64,000 bases of DNA from Eonycteris spelaea (GCA_003508835.1 PUFA01000284.1:452501-516500), one strand, 5' to 3'; shown: positions 34,240 to 45,789, counted from the stretch's first letter. Made by a program: numbers and translations. Notes: generated by a model from the sequence alone, not told the origin.

Positions 34240-35345
34240 TAAAAATAAGCCTCAAACAGACAAACATAGCTGCATCCCAGAATACAGTCTTAAATATTAA
34301 ATATATTAAAGAAAAATCCAGAACCTACAAATATAAAACTTCTAATGCTGGAAACCAATCAGAAATTAATAAGCATGCAAAGAATAGAAAACATGATCCA
34401 TAAACAGGAAACAACTAGTTAATAGAAACACACAAGAAATAACATGTCATAAAACTGAACAAAAACTTTAAAAGAGCTATGTAAGTGTACATTATATGTT
34501 CTAGAAGGTAAAGGACAGTATAAATATGATGAGGTGAGAAATTAAAAGATTTTTTAAATGGACTCTTAAAGATAAAAATACAATACTTAAATTTAAAAAT
34601 GCAATAAATGAGAATAACAGCAGATTAGACAGTATAGATGAAAGAAAATGGAGAACTTAAAGACCTAACAGTAGAAACTATCAAAAATGAAACACACAGA
34701 GAAAAAAGGCAAAAGTAGCTCAGTGTGGCTAGCAGAAGCAGCAAAGGAGTTAGCCACAGAGGAGAGCTGAAGACAGAATAGAAGCAGCTCATAAGGAACA
34801 ACAAGCCCATAAATGAGCTTACAGTTGATGTGTTTAGCTAAAGAAAATATTTCAATAAAAAATTTCAGTCAGTATAGAGGGTTATGAAGAAAAATATGTT
34901 TGGACAGTAGCATTCCTTTGTAGCCCCTCAAAAATCACCACTTCAAAATTCCTAAATGCCCATTAAGGGTTGAAAGAATAAGTAAATTGTAGCATATTCG
35001 TGTATTGGAATAAGGCACTAAAAAATTCTCCAACTACATGCAGTAAAATAGGCAAACGTACCAACACAATGTTCAGCAAAAAGAAGGCAGGTACAAAGAG
35101 CACAAACTGCATACTTTCATATTGAACAAAAACAGGTAGAGTTAATTCACAGAGTTAAAATTGAGGATGGGGCACCCTGGGTAATAAGAACATGAAAGGG
35201 ATGAAGGAGACTTCTAGGGTCCTGGTAATGTTGTATTGCATAATTAGAATTATGGTTACATGGTGAGAGTTCAGTTTATGAAAATTCATTGACCTACACT
35301 TTCATTATATGTGACTCTTCTGTGTGTTTATTACTTCGCCGTAAC
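34240..35345 (+). mobile_element. L1/HAL1-like element: ORF1-type sequence joined to a 3' tail
   Basis: 34300-34700 follows the ORF1 region of old L1/HAL1: ATGCTGGAAACCAATCAGAA, AAGAATAGAAAACATGATCC, ATGAGAATAACAGCAGATTAGACAG and GAAACTATCAAAAATGAAACAC. From about 34955 the 3' end of an old L1-type tail appears: AAATGCCCATTAAGGGTTGA, TAGCATATTCGTGTATTGGAATAAGG, CACCCTGGGTAATAAGAAC and GAAAATTCATTGACCTACACTTTCATTATATG. The reverse-transcriptase ORF2 body that should lie between is absent. That is the structure of HAL1 (half-L1); an internally deleted L1 is the alternative. Frames are broken throughout. Confidence 0.6.
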
Positions 35346-36216
35346 TTGTTTTTGAAGCAGGTCACTAAGACTGTTGACTGAGTTGGGCCTAATTAGGAGC
35401 AGCTAGAGGCACAAATGGATAATTCAAAGACCGGAAAGCATTTAGATTTATACCATAGTATTGATGATAGTGGTAGTGGCGTTGTTTTGTTTTGTTTTGT
35501 TTTGTTTTTTCCCAATCAGAATATGTAAATTCCAAAACAAAATGAGCTATAGAATTTGCACTAGGGCCACCACAATCAGTCTCTAAGGCCACAGATTAGG
35601 CAGTTCCCTGAGGCACATTCTTCAGGGCTCTGGTGGGCTCTGTTTTCACTTATTCTGTTGATAAAATTCTCAGAGCCAGGGGACATAAAGAAGCTTCAAG
35701 TGAATGATAAGTTCAGTAAATGCTTCATCTCTTATTCCTTCTTTTCCCATTTTGCTTACAGTCAGGCATATCCTAAAGGTATATGAACTTTCTTTTACAG
35801 AGCATTTACTGTGTGTCATAGAGCACAGTCCCTTGATATGAGAAAAGAATAACTAACTTATTTATTAGCATTTGAAGGAAACTTTTGACAGTTATTTGAA
35901 ACTTGATTGTAAATGCAATGGAATTATGACTATATTTCTTTCTCTTTCTAGCAGTAAGCTTCATCCTACCAATATATTTTTTAGTTAAATAATAACATGT
36001 AGCAATTAAAATGTCTTCTCCAATAGAAAGAAACGCACTTTTTTTCTTTACATTCTGTCACCTCGGCATACTATCCTCCTAGGATGCACCGATAATTTTT
36101 GTAATCATCCAATATGAAGAATAACCAAATATATAAACATATATATAAATATTAGACATAGATAAGAAGATAATGGTTAGGTAGTTAGTAGGTGACACAG
36201 ATATACAGAGGATGAT
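35346..36216. other. Unassigned DNA with (TTTTG)n
   Basis: (TTTTG)n at 35481-35510. The block 35560-36000 is unique-looking. No gene. Confidence 0.5.
35481..35510. repeat. (TTTTG)n microsatellite
   Basis: Five TTTTG units. Confidence 0.9.
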
Positions 36217-36310
36217 AGAAATAGATGATGATGATGATAGGTTAGATGATAGATAGGTAGATAGATGATAGATTAGATAGATAGATAATAGATAGATGGA
36301 TAGATAGATA

Positions 36311-36400
<90 letters not shown>
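36217..36400. repeat. (GATA)n microsatellite
   Basis: A GAT/GATA-rich array that becomes an uninterrupted GATA tetranucleotide run at about 36312-36400 (roughly 22 units). The pure part is long enough to be highly mutable and probably polymorphic. Confidence 0.97.
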
Positions 36401-36401
<1 letters not shown>

Positions 36402-36404
36402 CCC

Positions 36405-36610
36405 TCTATTTACCTAAAAAATGGGCATAGACAGCAACTCTTTGGATATGACCCATCAAAGAATGGGGGTCAAAATATGGTGATGAAAGGAGATTTAACT
36501 TTGGATGGTGAACACACAATGTAGTATAAAGATGATATATTATAGAATTGTACACTTAAATCTACACAGTTTTATCAACCAATGTCAGCCCAATAAAATT
36601 TTTTTAAATT
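36405..36610 (+). mobile_element. LINE-type 3' tail (L1 3'-UTR-like, probably bat lineage)
   Basis: GATATGACCCATCAAAGAAT, TGATGAAAGGAGATTTAACT, TGGATGGTGAACACACAATG, TATTATAGAATTGTACACTT and ATCAACCAATGTCAGCCC end in AATAAAATTTTTTT. I recall this tail as recurrent in bat genomes; its parent family is uncertain. The GATA array sits directly 5' of it. Confidence 0.45.
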
Positions 36611-37084
36611 ATTAATTTATTTTTCTTTAGAGAAAATATTCCCAAAGTGTTTTTTTTTTTAAATCAGTCTTGCCTTTAAAATGTTTAGGCTTTATCCAGA
36701 CTCATATAAACATCTCCAAATAAAAGCCTGACTCTGCTCACACGTGCTGATGCCAAACTCCACGAACAGAACAAATTTGTCAGAACTCCATCAAAATCTA
36801 TATTCTTATATAGTTCGGAGGTTAAAACATTCAAATAACTTGTCAATTTTTCATATATCTTTGGTATATGCCCTTTAAAATAATAGTAAAGGACACAGCG
36901 CCATTCTGCTTTGTATTTGACTTGCAAAGGACGTGGACATAGGTGTCACACAAAACCACATCTCTCCCCAAATTGCACAGGCTATGTGACCCATCAAAGT
37001 TTTGTTAAAAAGCTATGCTCTAGTTTTCTTTAGGAGGCTTATTTTCTAGGTTGTGCACAGGAAGTAGCTTCTAGACTTACAGCC
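36611..37084. other. Unassigned DNA
   Basis: T run at 36651-36660. No repeat or gene is recognised. The 80-codon minus-strand frame at 36685-36927 has no domain. Confidence 0.5.
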
Positions 37085-37325
37085 TCATCTTCTTTTATTA
37101 CATGTTACACCCGTTATTCAAGGCCCAGCTTCAGTTTCTCTTTTCCCCTTGCTCTAAGAAGCATTTCTTAGCTGACAAATCAAAGCCCACAGATATTGCT
37201 TATTCCTCTGAATCCATGTCTCCTTCAAGTTTTAGAGCTTGGAAAACCCAAGATGATTAGAACCTAACAAAATGCCTGCCATAGAGTAGGTACTCAATAA
37301 ATGATTGTTAAATGACAATTAATTA
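37085..37325 (+). mobile_element. L2 LINE 3' end
   Basis: TTATTCAAGGCCCAGCTTCAG, TTTCCCCTTGCTCTAAGAAGC, then ACAAAATGCCTGCCATAGAGTAGGTACTCAATAAATGATTGTTAAATGA. The terminus matches L2 (agtgcctggcacatagtaggtgctcaataaatgtttgttgaatga). It runs straight into an antisense MIR. Confidence 0.8.
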
Positions 37326-37440
37326 AATATCTCATTCAATCTCCTCATTTCACAATCGAGGACCAGGTAGGTTAATTGACTTACTGAAGCTCAGTTAGAT
37401 AAAGATGGATCTTGAAAATCAGGTCTCTTAATTCTTAAAC
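37326..37440 (-). mobile_element. MIR SINE, antisense
   Basis: CTCATTCAATCTCCTCATTTCACAATCGAGGACCAGGTAGGTTAATTGACTTACTGAAGCTCAG follows the complement of the MIR core, then AATCAGGTCTCTTAATTC from the head side. Confidence 0.65.
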
Positions 37441-37650
37441 TGTGGTTGTTTCACACTGGTCATGAGTCATTTCTACCTTTATATAGGTTTTGCCCTCCCC
37501 ATTACTTTAGTCACTTATCATATGTCTTAAACAAAATTTATCAAATTTTATAATCCCATTTACTACCCCAATAGTCTATAATCTTCCAAAGGGTTAAACC
37601 ATATCTCTATATCTGTGTTACAATTGGAACATTCATGGTTGTTTTTAGTG
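37441..37650. other. Unassigned DNA
   Basis: Nothing recognised. Confidence 0.4.
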
Positions 37651-37654
37651 AGTG

Positions 37655-37689
<35 letters not shown>

Positions 37690-37712
37690 ACATGCATGTG
37701 TGTACACACATG
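37651..37712. repeat. (TG)n microsatellite
   Basis: Perfect TG run of about 15 units, then GCACATGCATGTGTGTACACACATG, which is self-complementary over part of its length. Confidence 0.95.
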
Positions 37713-38439
37713 AATATTGCCATGAGCAAAATTGAATTTATAGAAGGAACATTTGAACCTCTCTCCCAAAGAGACAACTTCACTTAATAGAAACCTAGAA
37801 AAATCTTCCTCAACAGCCAGGAAATTTAATGATTTTTACTTTTTCTCAAAAGAACTAGCGAGAGGCAGAAAATTATCAAAGGTGATATACAATATAAAAA
37901 TGGAAAACATGTATTTACCAAGTTTGCATAATCCAAAATTACAAAGTTACCTCATGTGAACAAGGTTTTATAGTTAGTAAAATGTGAGAAGCTACATTTA
38001 ACTTGGCCACAAAAATACATAAAGTTTTACAGTATGTTCATGCTACTTCAATGTTAGGCTTGGTAATACCTAATTGAACATCTAGGCCCCCAACTCATTG
38101 TTCCCTATACTTTATCACATAATGCCCTCTTTTTAACAGCAGTAGTACTCTGATAAGCTTTTCTACCACAACTAAATATTTATATTGTTGGCCCCAAAAC
38201 AATCCTGCAAAGAAAGATAGCAAGTAGCTCCAGATCCGTTTTCTTGAAAACAGATTACCATTTGCATAAGAAAAGAGAATGACAAGAATACTAAGAAGCA
38301 TAATCAACTCACTTGCAAGTTTAGACTTTCCAGACTGGGTTAATGGGACAGAGTAAAATAATGTGCAATAACATATCAATTCATCTCTTCTTCTTTCTAA
38401 GAAATCAAAACAATAGCAAGTCGAAAGTTTATTTTGAAA
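37713..38439. other. Unassigned DNA
   Basis: No gene or repeat is recognised. The 94-codon minus-strand frame at 38095-38379 has hydrophobic stretches but no family I can name; chance is the simpler explanation. Confidence 0.45.
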
Positions 38440-38735
38440 AAGCCAAATTGTCTAAAAGAGTATGAGGTTAAAAAGAGCATTTTGTTTCTTTGCCCTCGGG
38501 CAAGTGGAATGCATTCCTGCAGGCACAGGGCTACCTTCAAACTTTCTCCCGGGAACATTTGACAATCTGAGCACAATTACAGGCCAAGGATCCATTCTTG
38601 TCCCCAGGAATTGGGATGTTAAGCTTCCAGCTGTATTTTTGGGAACTGCACAGGTCTGAGTGACAAAATTACAAGGGCCTTAATCATCAAGTCTGTCTAC
38701 CCAATAAGACATCTGCCAAAGTGTAAAGCTGTGCA
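38440..38735. promoter_or_regulatory. Candidate conserved non-coding block with a TEAD-like palindrome
   Basis: A GC-richer unique stretch in AT-rich surroundings. At 38506-38517 lies GGAATGCATTCC, a perfect 12-bp palindrome of two inverted GGAATG words (the TEAD/MCAT core). Nearby are TTTCTCCCGGGAACA (STAT-like TTCnnnGAA context) and CCTTAATCATCAAG. The 65-codon frame here is not convincing. Regulatory function is inference. Confidence 0.25.
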
Positions 38736-38739
38736 TGAT

Positions 38740-38777
38740 ATGACAAAAAAAAGAAAAAAGAAAAAAGAAAAAAACAC
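38740..38777. repeat. (AAAAAAG)n A-rich simple repeat
   Basis: Runs of six or seven A separated by single G. Confidence 0.9.
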
Positions 38778-38859
38778 CTAAAATAACCCTAAAATAAAAG
38801 TTTCTTAAAAGCAGGGGGAAATCCCCAGAAGGTCTCTATGGAGAGCCCTTAACAATTAT

Positions 38860-39725
38860 ACCCTAGGAATCTGAATGAACAAGTGGCTAAATCTTACCAA
38901 GCAGCAACTGGGCCAGTCCATAGTTGGATAAAGATGATTAGAATGAAAATTCTCACAGCCTAGCAAAGAAAATGACAAATCCTCTCTGATAGAAGATAAC
39001 ATTATCTGGTACTTTTAAATATAATGCTTAGGTTTAATAAAACCTCTAAGCATACTGAAAAACAGAACTATATGATAGATAGCCAAGATAACAATAGAAA
39101 ATAAAAGAAATAAGCAAATTATAGTTATTAGAATTAACAGACAAGTAACTTGAGCAGACGATAATTTTTTTCATGAAAATAGAGAAAATTATGGCAAAAT
39201 AGGTAAAATTTCTATTAGAATTATAACATACAGAAAATCAAATGGGCAAGCTAGAATTCATTAAAAATGTATCTGCTCCAAAATAAACACGTATAACAGC
39301 AGATTGGATATAATAGAATTAGTAAATTGAAAGATTACTTAGTAGAAAACATATAAACTAAAACACAACAGAAAAAAGAACAGAATGTAATAGACATGTA
39401 GGACACACACAAATAGTATAATATATGTTTAATGTGTCTACAAGAAAAGAAAGAAAATAAATAAGGAATGGCCAAGTATTTTAAAATATTGATTTAAAAA
39501 ATCAATTTCAAGATTCAGAAAGCTCCACAAACTCCAAAAAGAATTAACTCAAAGAAAAGCAAACCTAAACACATCACAACTAAACTGTGGAAAACTAAGT
39601 AAAATTTAAAAAGCAGCCAGAGTAAAGGTACATTACCTTTAAAGGAGCAACAAGACTGACAGCTGACTTCTCAATAGCAATAAGGAAATCTGAAGACAAT
39701 TAAATAGTGTTTTTAAAATGTGAAA
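38860..39725 (+). mobile_element. Old L1/HAL1-type ORF1 segment
   Basis: A-rich plus strand. Towards the 3' end it matches an L1 ORF1 region: TCAAGATTCAGAAAGCTCCAC, AACACATCACAACTAAACTG, AATTTAAAAAGCAGCCAGAG and AAGACTGACAGCTGACTTCTC, then CAATAAGGAAATCTGAAGACAATTAAATAG. The upstream half is less certain. No coding ability remains. Confidence 0.55.
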
Positions 39726-40189
39726 GGAAATGGTATGATGGTGCTTTATTGGAGGGGGAGAGTTGTTAAGAATGTGTTTTACTTATAAATAGTATTCTAA
39801 AATGAGTTGTACCCCAAATATTTCAGAACATACTTAAAATAGCCATAAGTTGGATACTCGACTCCTAGCAGAATATCTGGAATATCCATGGGCATAATAA
39901 ATACTTCTCTAAATGTAGATTCTAAAACTCTATGAAACCTAGAGGGCAAAAATTAGAAAACCTAAAAAGAGATAAAGGAAGAGATGCCAAACTCACCTTA
40001 GCGCTAAGGAACAAATTATGAGCATGGTTGTTTCTTTTCTAAGATGCAGCAAAGTTGATTTGTCTATAAGTGAATCAGTTATGAATGGTTCAGCTCTCTG
40101 ACTTGTGTGTCAGTGAAAGTGAGCCTCTGCATGGCACAAACGTACATATTATTTTTTTATTCTTCAACTCCAAACCTTCCCTTCTATAC
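39726..40189. other. Unassigned DNA
   Basis: Possibly more of the same L1 in its first part; nothing firm. Confidence 0.4.
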
Positions 40190-40570
40190 TCTATTGCATG
40201 GTGCTAAGGCTGAGATTCTATAAACTACATTTTAGTTTTGCCAGCTGCTTTTCTGGTTTTCTGTTAAAGTATTCCAATAAAGGAATAATAAATGGAGATT
40301 GAGACATTAGAAGAAGAGTGTCTTTTCTTTTTTGGCTGCTTTTGCTGCTTACACTTGCCCTAGCAACGGGTCTCCATTCTAGAAGTTGCAGCTTCTTCCA
40401 GCTTCAAACATCTTCCAGCTCTCACAGGATAAACCTTACTGTGCTCCTCAACAAGGGGTGGGGAGTAGCACACACTCCTTAGAGGTTTGAGAGACAACTC
40501 TGCGGAGCCACTGCTTCAAGCTCCTAGGTTTCAAGAAGGCCAACCTCTTCACATACGCACGCCACACATA
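40190..40570 (+). mobile_element. Old interspersed repeat, family not assigned (copy 2)
   Basis: ATAAACTACATTTTAGTTTTGCCAGCTGCTTTTCTGG, then a TTTTCTTTTTTGGCTGC block and a CAGC/CTTCCAG-rich interior, parallels the element at 20150-20695. Both open with an AACTACATTT word. The 3' end is missing or unrecognisable. Confidence 0.4.
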
Positions 40571-42684
40571 TACAGATAAAGACATGAAATTACCCTTACT
40601 TTACTCATAATTTTTTTTTTTTTTGATGACAAAGTGCCTATTTGGTGACAGTAAGGCAGTTTAATAGTTTGGTCACAATTTCGATAATTTTCATGTGTTT
40701 TTAAAATGAACAAAAAAATCTATTTACACATTTTTAAATGTGTAGTCATGAGTAAAAATGCTTCTAATATAAAAATAAAATAAATGCAAAAATATCTGTT
40801 TAGGAAAAAAGTGCAAAACACAAGTTTTAATAGTTGGTCATTATCATTGGAAAATAGAACTGTAGATAACATTTTTTATGTATTCTTCAATGCTACAATC
40901 ATGGAAACAATTAAATTAATTATATTGATAATGTGATATCAATTAATATTTAAGTGGCCTTAAAATCTAATGGATTCTTTAACTCAATACACTATTTTCA
41001 TTTCCTTTATCCTAATTTTTTTTTCTAGGAAACAAATATAATTTGAGTTTTCAACAAAAGCTTTGTAGAAAAAGCTGCATTCGCTACTGCATACCTGTAT
41101 GCCCATACTGGGGGTTTACAGCCTGGGTCTATGTGATTGACTTAATATTTTTAAGATCTAATGTTAGGCTTCCTAGTAAAATATACCTTTATCAATTGTG
41201 CTTATAAATTATTATTAATAGTAGCTATCATAATTTTTATCATCTTACTAACATAGCATTAAGTATAATATAAACTGGGAGTAGGGACAGAATGTCTCCA
41301 AAAAGGAGAGAACAGAGAAAGTGTTGACTGCTTTGGTCAGTGGCCTTTTGTTCTTTCTTCTATACCACTTTTACCCACTTACTCTATTAAATTTGATCTT
41401 AGAGAGAGATCAAATAGAATCACATATATCAAGATATACATTGTTATAACCTGTCATTATTTTTTTAAATGAGTTTACAGATTTTCCCAAAATACAAAAT
41501 AGATTTATCAGAAACTTTGTAATCTATTTGTATAGTGCTTCTGTTGACCTTTAATCATCTTATTTTTCAAAAGTCTGAAACAATAATTTATAATTATTAA
41601 ATAATTTATGATTAAATAAAGTAGTTTAGGCATCATTCAGACTATTGAGATTTTTTTCAGCTGGAATGTCTTATTTCCACATGTTTTCTCTGATTCCTCT
41701 CCTTGATGAGGTCTGTGTATAGGAAAAAAGAGATAACATGACCTCATGACTTTGGGTGAAAGGAGGCAGTTATCCCATGAGCACGAGCTGGTGAGCTTTG
41801 AGGGATAATTGGTCCCATTTCTGGGCATATTCCAGTGTGGGCTATTTGCAGATAATAGCATTCATAGTCTGTTCTCTCTCTGGGTTTTGCCATTTATTTG
41901 CCAGTGCTAAAGATTTCAGTCTTCTATTCCAACTTGACTTCTGTCCTAAAATAGCTTACCCCAGTTACTGATTTGGCATTATCTCAACTTCACCATAGCT
42001 TTCCCCATAACTTGTTACCACCACAAGAATTAGCAGAGAGCTTGGAACTTTAACCTCGAAGTCTCTACTATTGGCAATTCAACTCCATGCTCTTATCCAA
42101 GTTAGAATGTTTACTTTTGGTGCTGGAATACTCTGCACAGTTATCTTCTTCAGAGTCTGAAAATGGCAGAAGGTTAGAGCCTTTCATGTCTGTGTTTCAT
42201 AATACATCTTCTCATTACAAATGGAGTCAGCCACACATTTGACCATCTACTGTCTGCTTCTGCTCTTTCTCTTTATCTTTCAATGTGCAAGGGTTGAACT
42301 TCTTTCAATTACTGTCTCTTTGTTTTTTTTTTTTAATTCTGCTTCATATACCACAAGAGAAAATCTATTGTCTAGAATCCAAGCTGCCTCTTAATGTGCT
42401 AAAGGAGAATTTATACCAAATCCTACACTGTGTCAGAAAATGAAGACTAAATCTTTATCCTTTCATTCCTGCTATAACATTCTGAATCTTACTCTGAGAC
42501 AGAGGACTATCTTGAACTAACTACAAATGTGCTGTATGAAAAAAAATGCAAAAGGGAAAAATATATTAATATTTTGTCAAAATATTATATACACACTTCA
42601 ACACTTATATCTGGTTTTCTGATGACTAGATAGTATAACCGGAGGAAGTTCCTATTTGAATGGGAAGGCGAGAACCATTTCTCA
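40571..42684. other. Unassigned DNA
   Basis: About 2.1 kb with no confident repeat or gene. T run at 40612-40624. 41640-42480 is moderately GC-rich and repeat-free by eye, with a T13 run at 42322-42334. The 74-codon minus-strand frame at 41637-41861 has no domain. Confidence 0.5.
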
Positions 42685-42850
42685 TATCTCCAAAGTCATC
42701 TTCCTAAAATAAGCAGCATTTTCAAGCTTTAGAAAAATGACCGCATATCATGTTAAGTAATCTTAAATCACGTTCCAGCTTCTATATTGTTTAATGGCCT
42801 CTTATAAGAATTAAAATATGCTTAGATTCAGAATAAATGTTTTCCTCCTC
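42685..42850 (+). mobile_element. L2 LINE fragment
   Basis: GTCATCTTCCTAAAATAAGC, ACGTTCCAGCTTCTATATTG, TTTAATGGCCTCTTATAAGAATTAAAATATGC and TAGATTCAGAATAAATG follow L2 (gtcactcccctgctcaaaaacctccagtggctccc ... agaataaagtccaaactc) with heavy divergence. Confidence 0.4.
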
Positions 42851-44104
42851 TTAGTTTTCTATTGGTAGAAAACCTCTAAGTGGACATTTCTTGAAACTTT
42901 TCAACAAATCAAAGTTAAATAAATTTTAAAAAGAGATAATTTTTTTTGTAACATCTATTGTCTAGTCCTAGAGGGTAAGGATAAGAATTATGCTATTTAC
43001 TAATTAGTAAATAAATAATCAAAAAGTTATTTGGTGAAAATATTAATATAAATATATGTTTATAATAAGGAGGCAGGTTAGTGGAGCCAGTTTTCTTTTT
43101 GCAGTTTTAATCTTCCACTCCTGTGGCTTCTCTTTCCTTATTCTGGCTGGTTCTTCTAGTCTTTGTTCCCACACTAAATATCTTTCACATTCTTTCTCCT
43201 GGGAGTTTTTCTCTCAGCTTTATAGATGCCCAATAAACTTGTGAAAATAAGAGAAAACTGAAACAAGCTTTAGCAATGCTAAAGAATTATACTGAGTAGT
43301 TCCAGCAAAGACCTCTAAAATTATCTAATATGACACTATGTATAATGAAATCCCAAAAGCAAATAGAATGGTTATATAGAAATATAGCCATAACCTCTTC
43401 TCTTACATGTAAATTACATTTGTGGTATTGAAGAAGTCTGGGGTGAACTGAATGTGAACACAGGAGGTTAGCCTTGAAAACATTAATAAATTCTCTAGTG
43501 GAACAGAACACCTTCAGCTTGTGTGCACTGAACTTCAGGGCAGAGATGATAGCATTTGTCCATCAATAGTTTTCTAAGGTGGCCCCTCAAAGTGCTACTG
43601 AGGTATCTATCCACTGTCCCTGAGCCTTCAAGGCAGATAACTGACAGTTTCTGGAAGTCCCAGCCCTAACAAGCTCTGGGAAGTTACTTTAAACAAAATT
43701 CATACAAAAAAAAAAAAAGAAAGAAAAGAAAGATAATTTAGAAGTGATTTCTGAATGTTTTCTTGGGAAAACACATGGGGTATTGGTAGGGGATGCATGA
43801 GGGTTGAAATTGATGGATGTACAGTTTGTAATATGACTCATTTTTATAGTGCATAAGTCTGTACTTCAGTACAGTTCTATAATACACAGTCGATTCAATC
43901 AAAACCTGGTATCGAATTGGTAGCAAGTATATAAGTTCTGCCTCTTTCCTTTCAGTTATGTCATCCACATGTGGGTTTAAAAAACAATGTGTTAAAATTC
44001 ATAGCATACATCATTAACGGTCTAACAAGGAAAGGATTAGAAATCTCATCAGTTTAGCTTTTCAAACAGTCCCTCCTTGTGTCCCCAGTTTAGTGATATG
44101 CTCC
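42851..44104. other. Unassigned DNA
   Basis: No gene. A-rich simple patch at 43707-43735. Frames at 43056-43244, 43287-43511 and 43738-43968 have no domain. Confidence 0.5.
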
Positions 44105-44315
44105 AACAAACTGCTGAAGTAGATAGCAATAGATCAGGCAGATCTGAGTTTACATCCCTCTTCATCAGTTTATTAGATGAGGACCCCAGCTTCGCCTTTC
44201 TCGTCTTGAAAATAAGGAATACATTATCTACTTTAAAACATCGTCATGAGTACAAAAGCAAATATATACGAAGTGCCTAGCCCATCATTAGCCCTCAGTA
44301 AGAGATGTTATCATT
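44105..44315 (+). mobile_element. MIR SINE
   Basis: CAGGCAGATCTGAGTTTACATCCC, then TTGAAAATAAGGAATACATTATCTAC, GTCATGAGTACAAAAGCA and CGAAGTGCCTAGCCCATCATTAGCCCTCAGTAAGAGATGTTATCA. These are the MIR core and tail in order. Confidence 0.75.
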
Positions 44316-44579
44316 TTTTTCCTCCTGTATAATTAAAAAAAAAAAGCCACTAAATTTATTCTGCAGACAAAAATAATTAATTAACACTATCTCACTCTTA
44401 ATCTTGTAGGCACTCAACATAAAAACAAAAATATATTGTTCAAAATGTATAAAATAAATTAACGGAATATAATTAATCTTCTTGCATGTAAGACCAATTT
44501 CTGTTCTACATTTCAAGAGACCCCCAAAATTCTAATCAAAATTAGGGTCATATCTATTTAGTGATGATCTGTGGATATT
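44316..44579. other. Unassigned AT-rich DNA
   Basis: A run at 44334-44345. Nothing else is recognised. Confidence 0.45.
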
Positions 44580-45250
44580 TAGACTACACAGTTTTGCAGC
44601 CAAAGGGCTTTTGAAATGAATTCCCAGACATATTCTATACAGTTAATCCCAGTGGAAAATGCAACTGCGAACTTTGCCCAGCTCAATTTAGAGTTAAAAT
44701 GAGATCTGTGTGGGAGGCAGTGCAGCTTGCAACATTCACATACAATACGGGATGCATCGTTAATGCAAGGAAAGGGCTCATTGGGAGCATAAGGCATGAA
44801 AGCTTGAAATACCAGAACTGATGTTGGGAGCAAAGCTTCCCAGTGAAAGTAGACCTGATTTACTTTTGCAGAAAGATACCAAGGGAAGAGTATATCCCCA
44901 TTTGCCCTTGAATTGGAAAACACGTTGATTGCTTATACACCACTGCTAGCTCTTAAATTCATTACCAGTTAGATTTTTGAATTACCTTAGGAAGATTCTC
45001 TGACAGATTGTAACAAGTAGATCAATCATTGTTTCATTAAACCAATATTAATTAAACGTTTTCACCTTTTCGTGGGACTTGTTAGATCCTGATTAACCAT
45101 GACAGATCATTATTTTCAGCAGAACATGGTCAAGATCCAGCAATGAGCACTGAGCTCTAATCAGGCACCAATGTATGCTGGAATTAATAATTATATTAAA
45201 TTGGCTGTAATGAATAATTTATGATGTAAATTCTTATGAAATTTGCTATG
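44580..45250. promoter_or_regulatory. Candidate enhancer-like conserved non-coding block
   Basis: About 670 repeat-free bases dense in homeodomain, SOX and PBX/MEIS-like words: GATCAATCATTGTTTCATTA (45020-45039), AATATTAATTAAACG (45044-45058), TGACAG (45001), CTGATTAACCATGACAG (45089-45105), CTCTAATCAGG (45154-45164), GGAATTAATAATTATATTAA (45180-45199) and CTGTAATGAATAATTTATGATG. This texture is typical of deeply conserved developmental enhancers in gene deserts; that reading is inference. A 114-codon minus-strand frame (44579-44923) covers part of it without any domain I recognise. Confidence 0.35.
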
Positions 45251-45789
45251 GTAACACACAAGAAGATATCTGCTGTATTTTAACAAAGCATAAGTTTCCA
45301 AGAGTAAAATCATAGATAAAATGATAGGAAACTCTTTTCAGGAAGAAAAGGCTTAAAGATAGGTAAAGCGCAATAAGGTAAAAACATGAAATGCTATTGT
45401 CATTGTCATAATTAACATTCATCATTCATCCAGAGGTGCAAAGGCCTCAAATCAAGTTCTTACAGGTGATAGAGAATTAACTCCTTGCCCTTCAAATTTT
45501 AACAGAGACAAAAAGGGCAAGCAAGGACTGTTCATTATGCAGAGTACTGCAGAGAATGTCTGCTTTGGTCTGATGCTTGTTTTCTGGGCAGGTGAAAACA
45601 CACTTGAACTTTTATTTACTCTACCTTAAGAGAAAAGATAAAATTAAAAATGTACTGTAAAGAAAGGGTTGCTAAGCAGATTGTTGCCAAGTAGGGATAC
45701 TTTGAAGAAACTGCACATTGCACATCCAAGTGCTCAGTTATCCACCAGGTACTATTTCCCTGTATCTAGCACATTATGAATATGTTCTT
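45251..45789. other. Unassigned unique-looking DNA
   Basis: No repeat or gene is recognised. 45420-45620 continues with moderately GC-rich unique sequence. Confidence 0.45.

Noticed and set aside
36217..36400. CRISPR-like or satellite array
   Set aside because: A simple GATA tetranucleotide without spacers.
37651..37712. Z-DNA-based regulatory element
   Set aside because: The TG array could adopt Z-DNA, but nothing else supports regulation here.
44579..44923. 114-codon minus-strand open frame
   Set aside because: No recognisable domain or repeat-free family match. It overlaps a candidate non-coding block, and codon-level conservation cannot be judged here.
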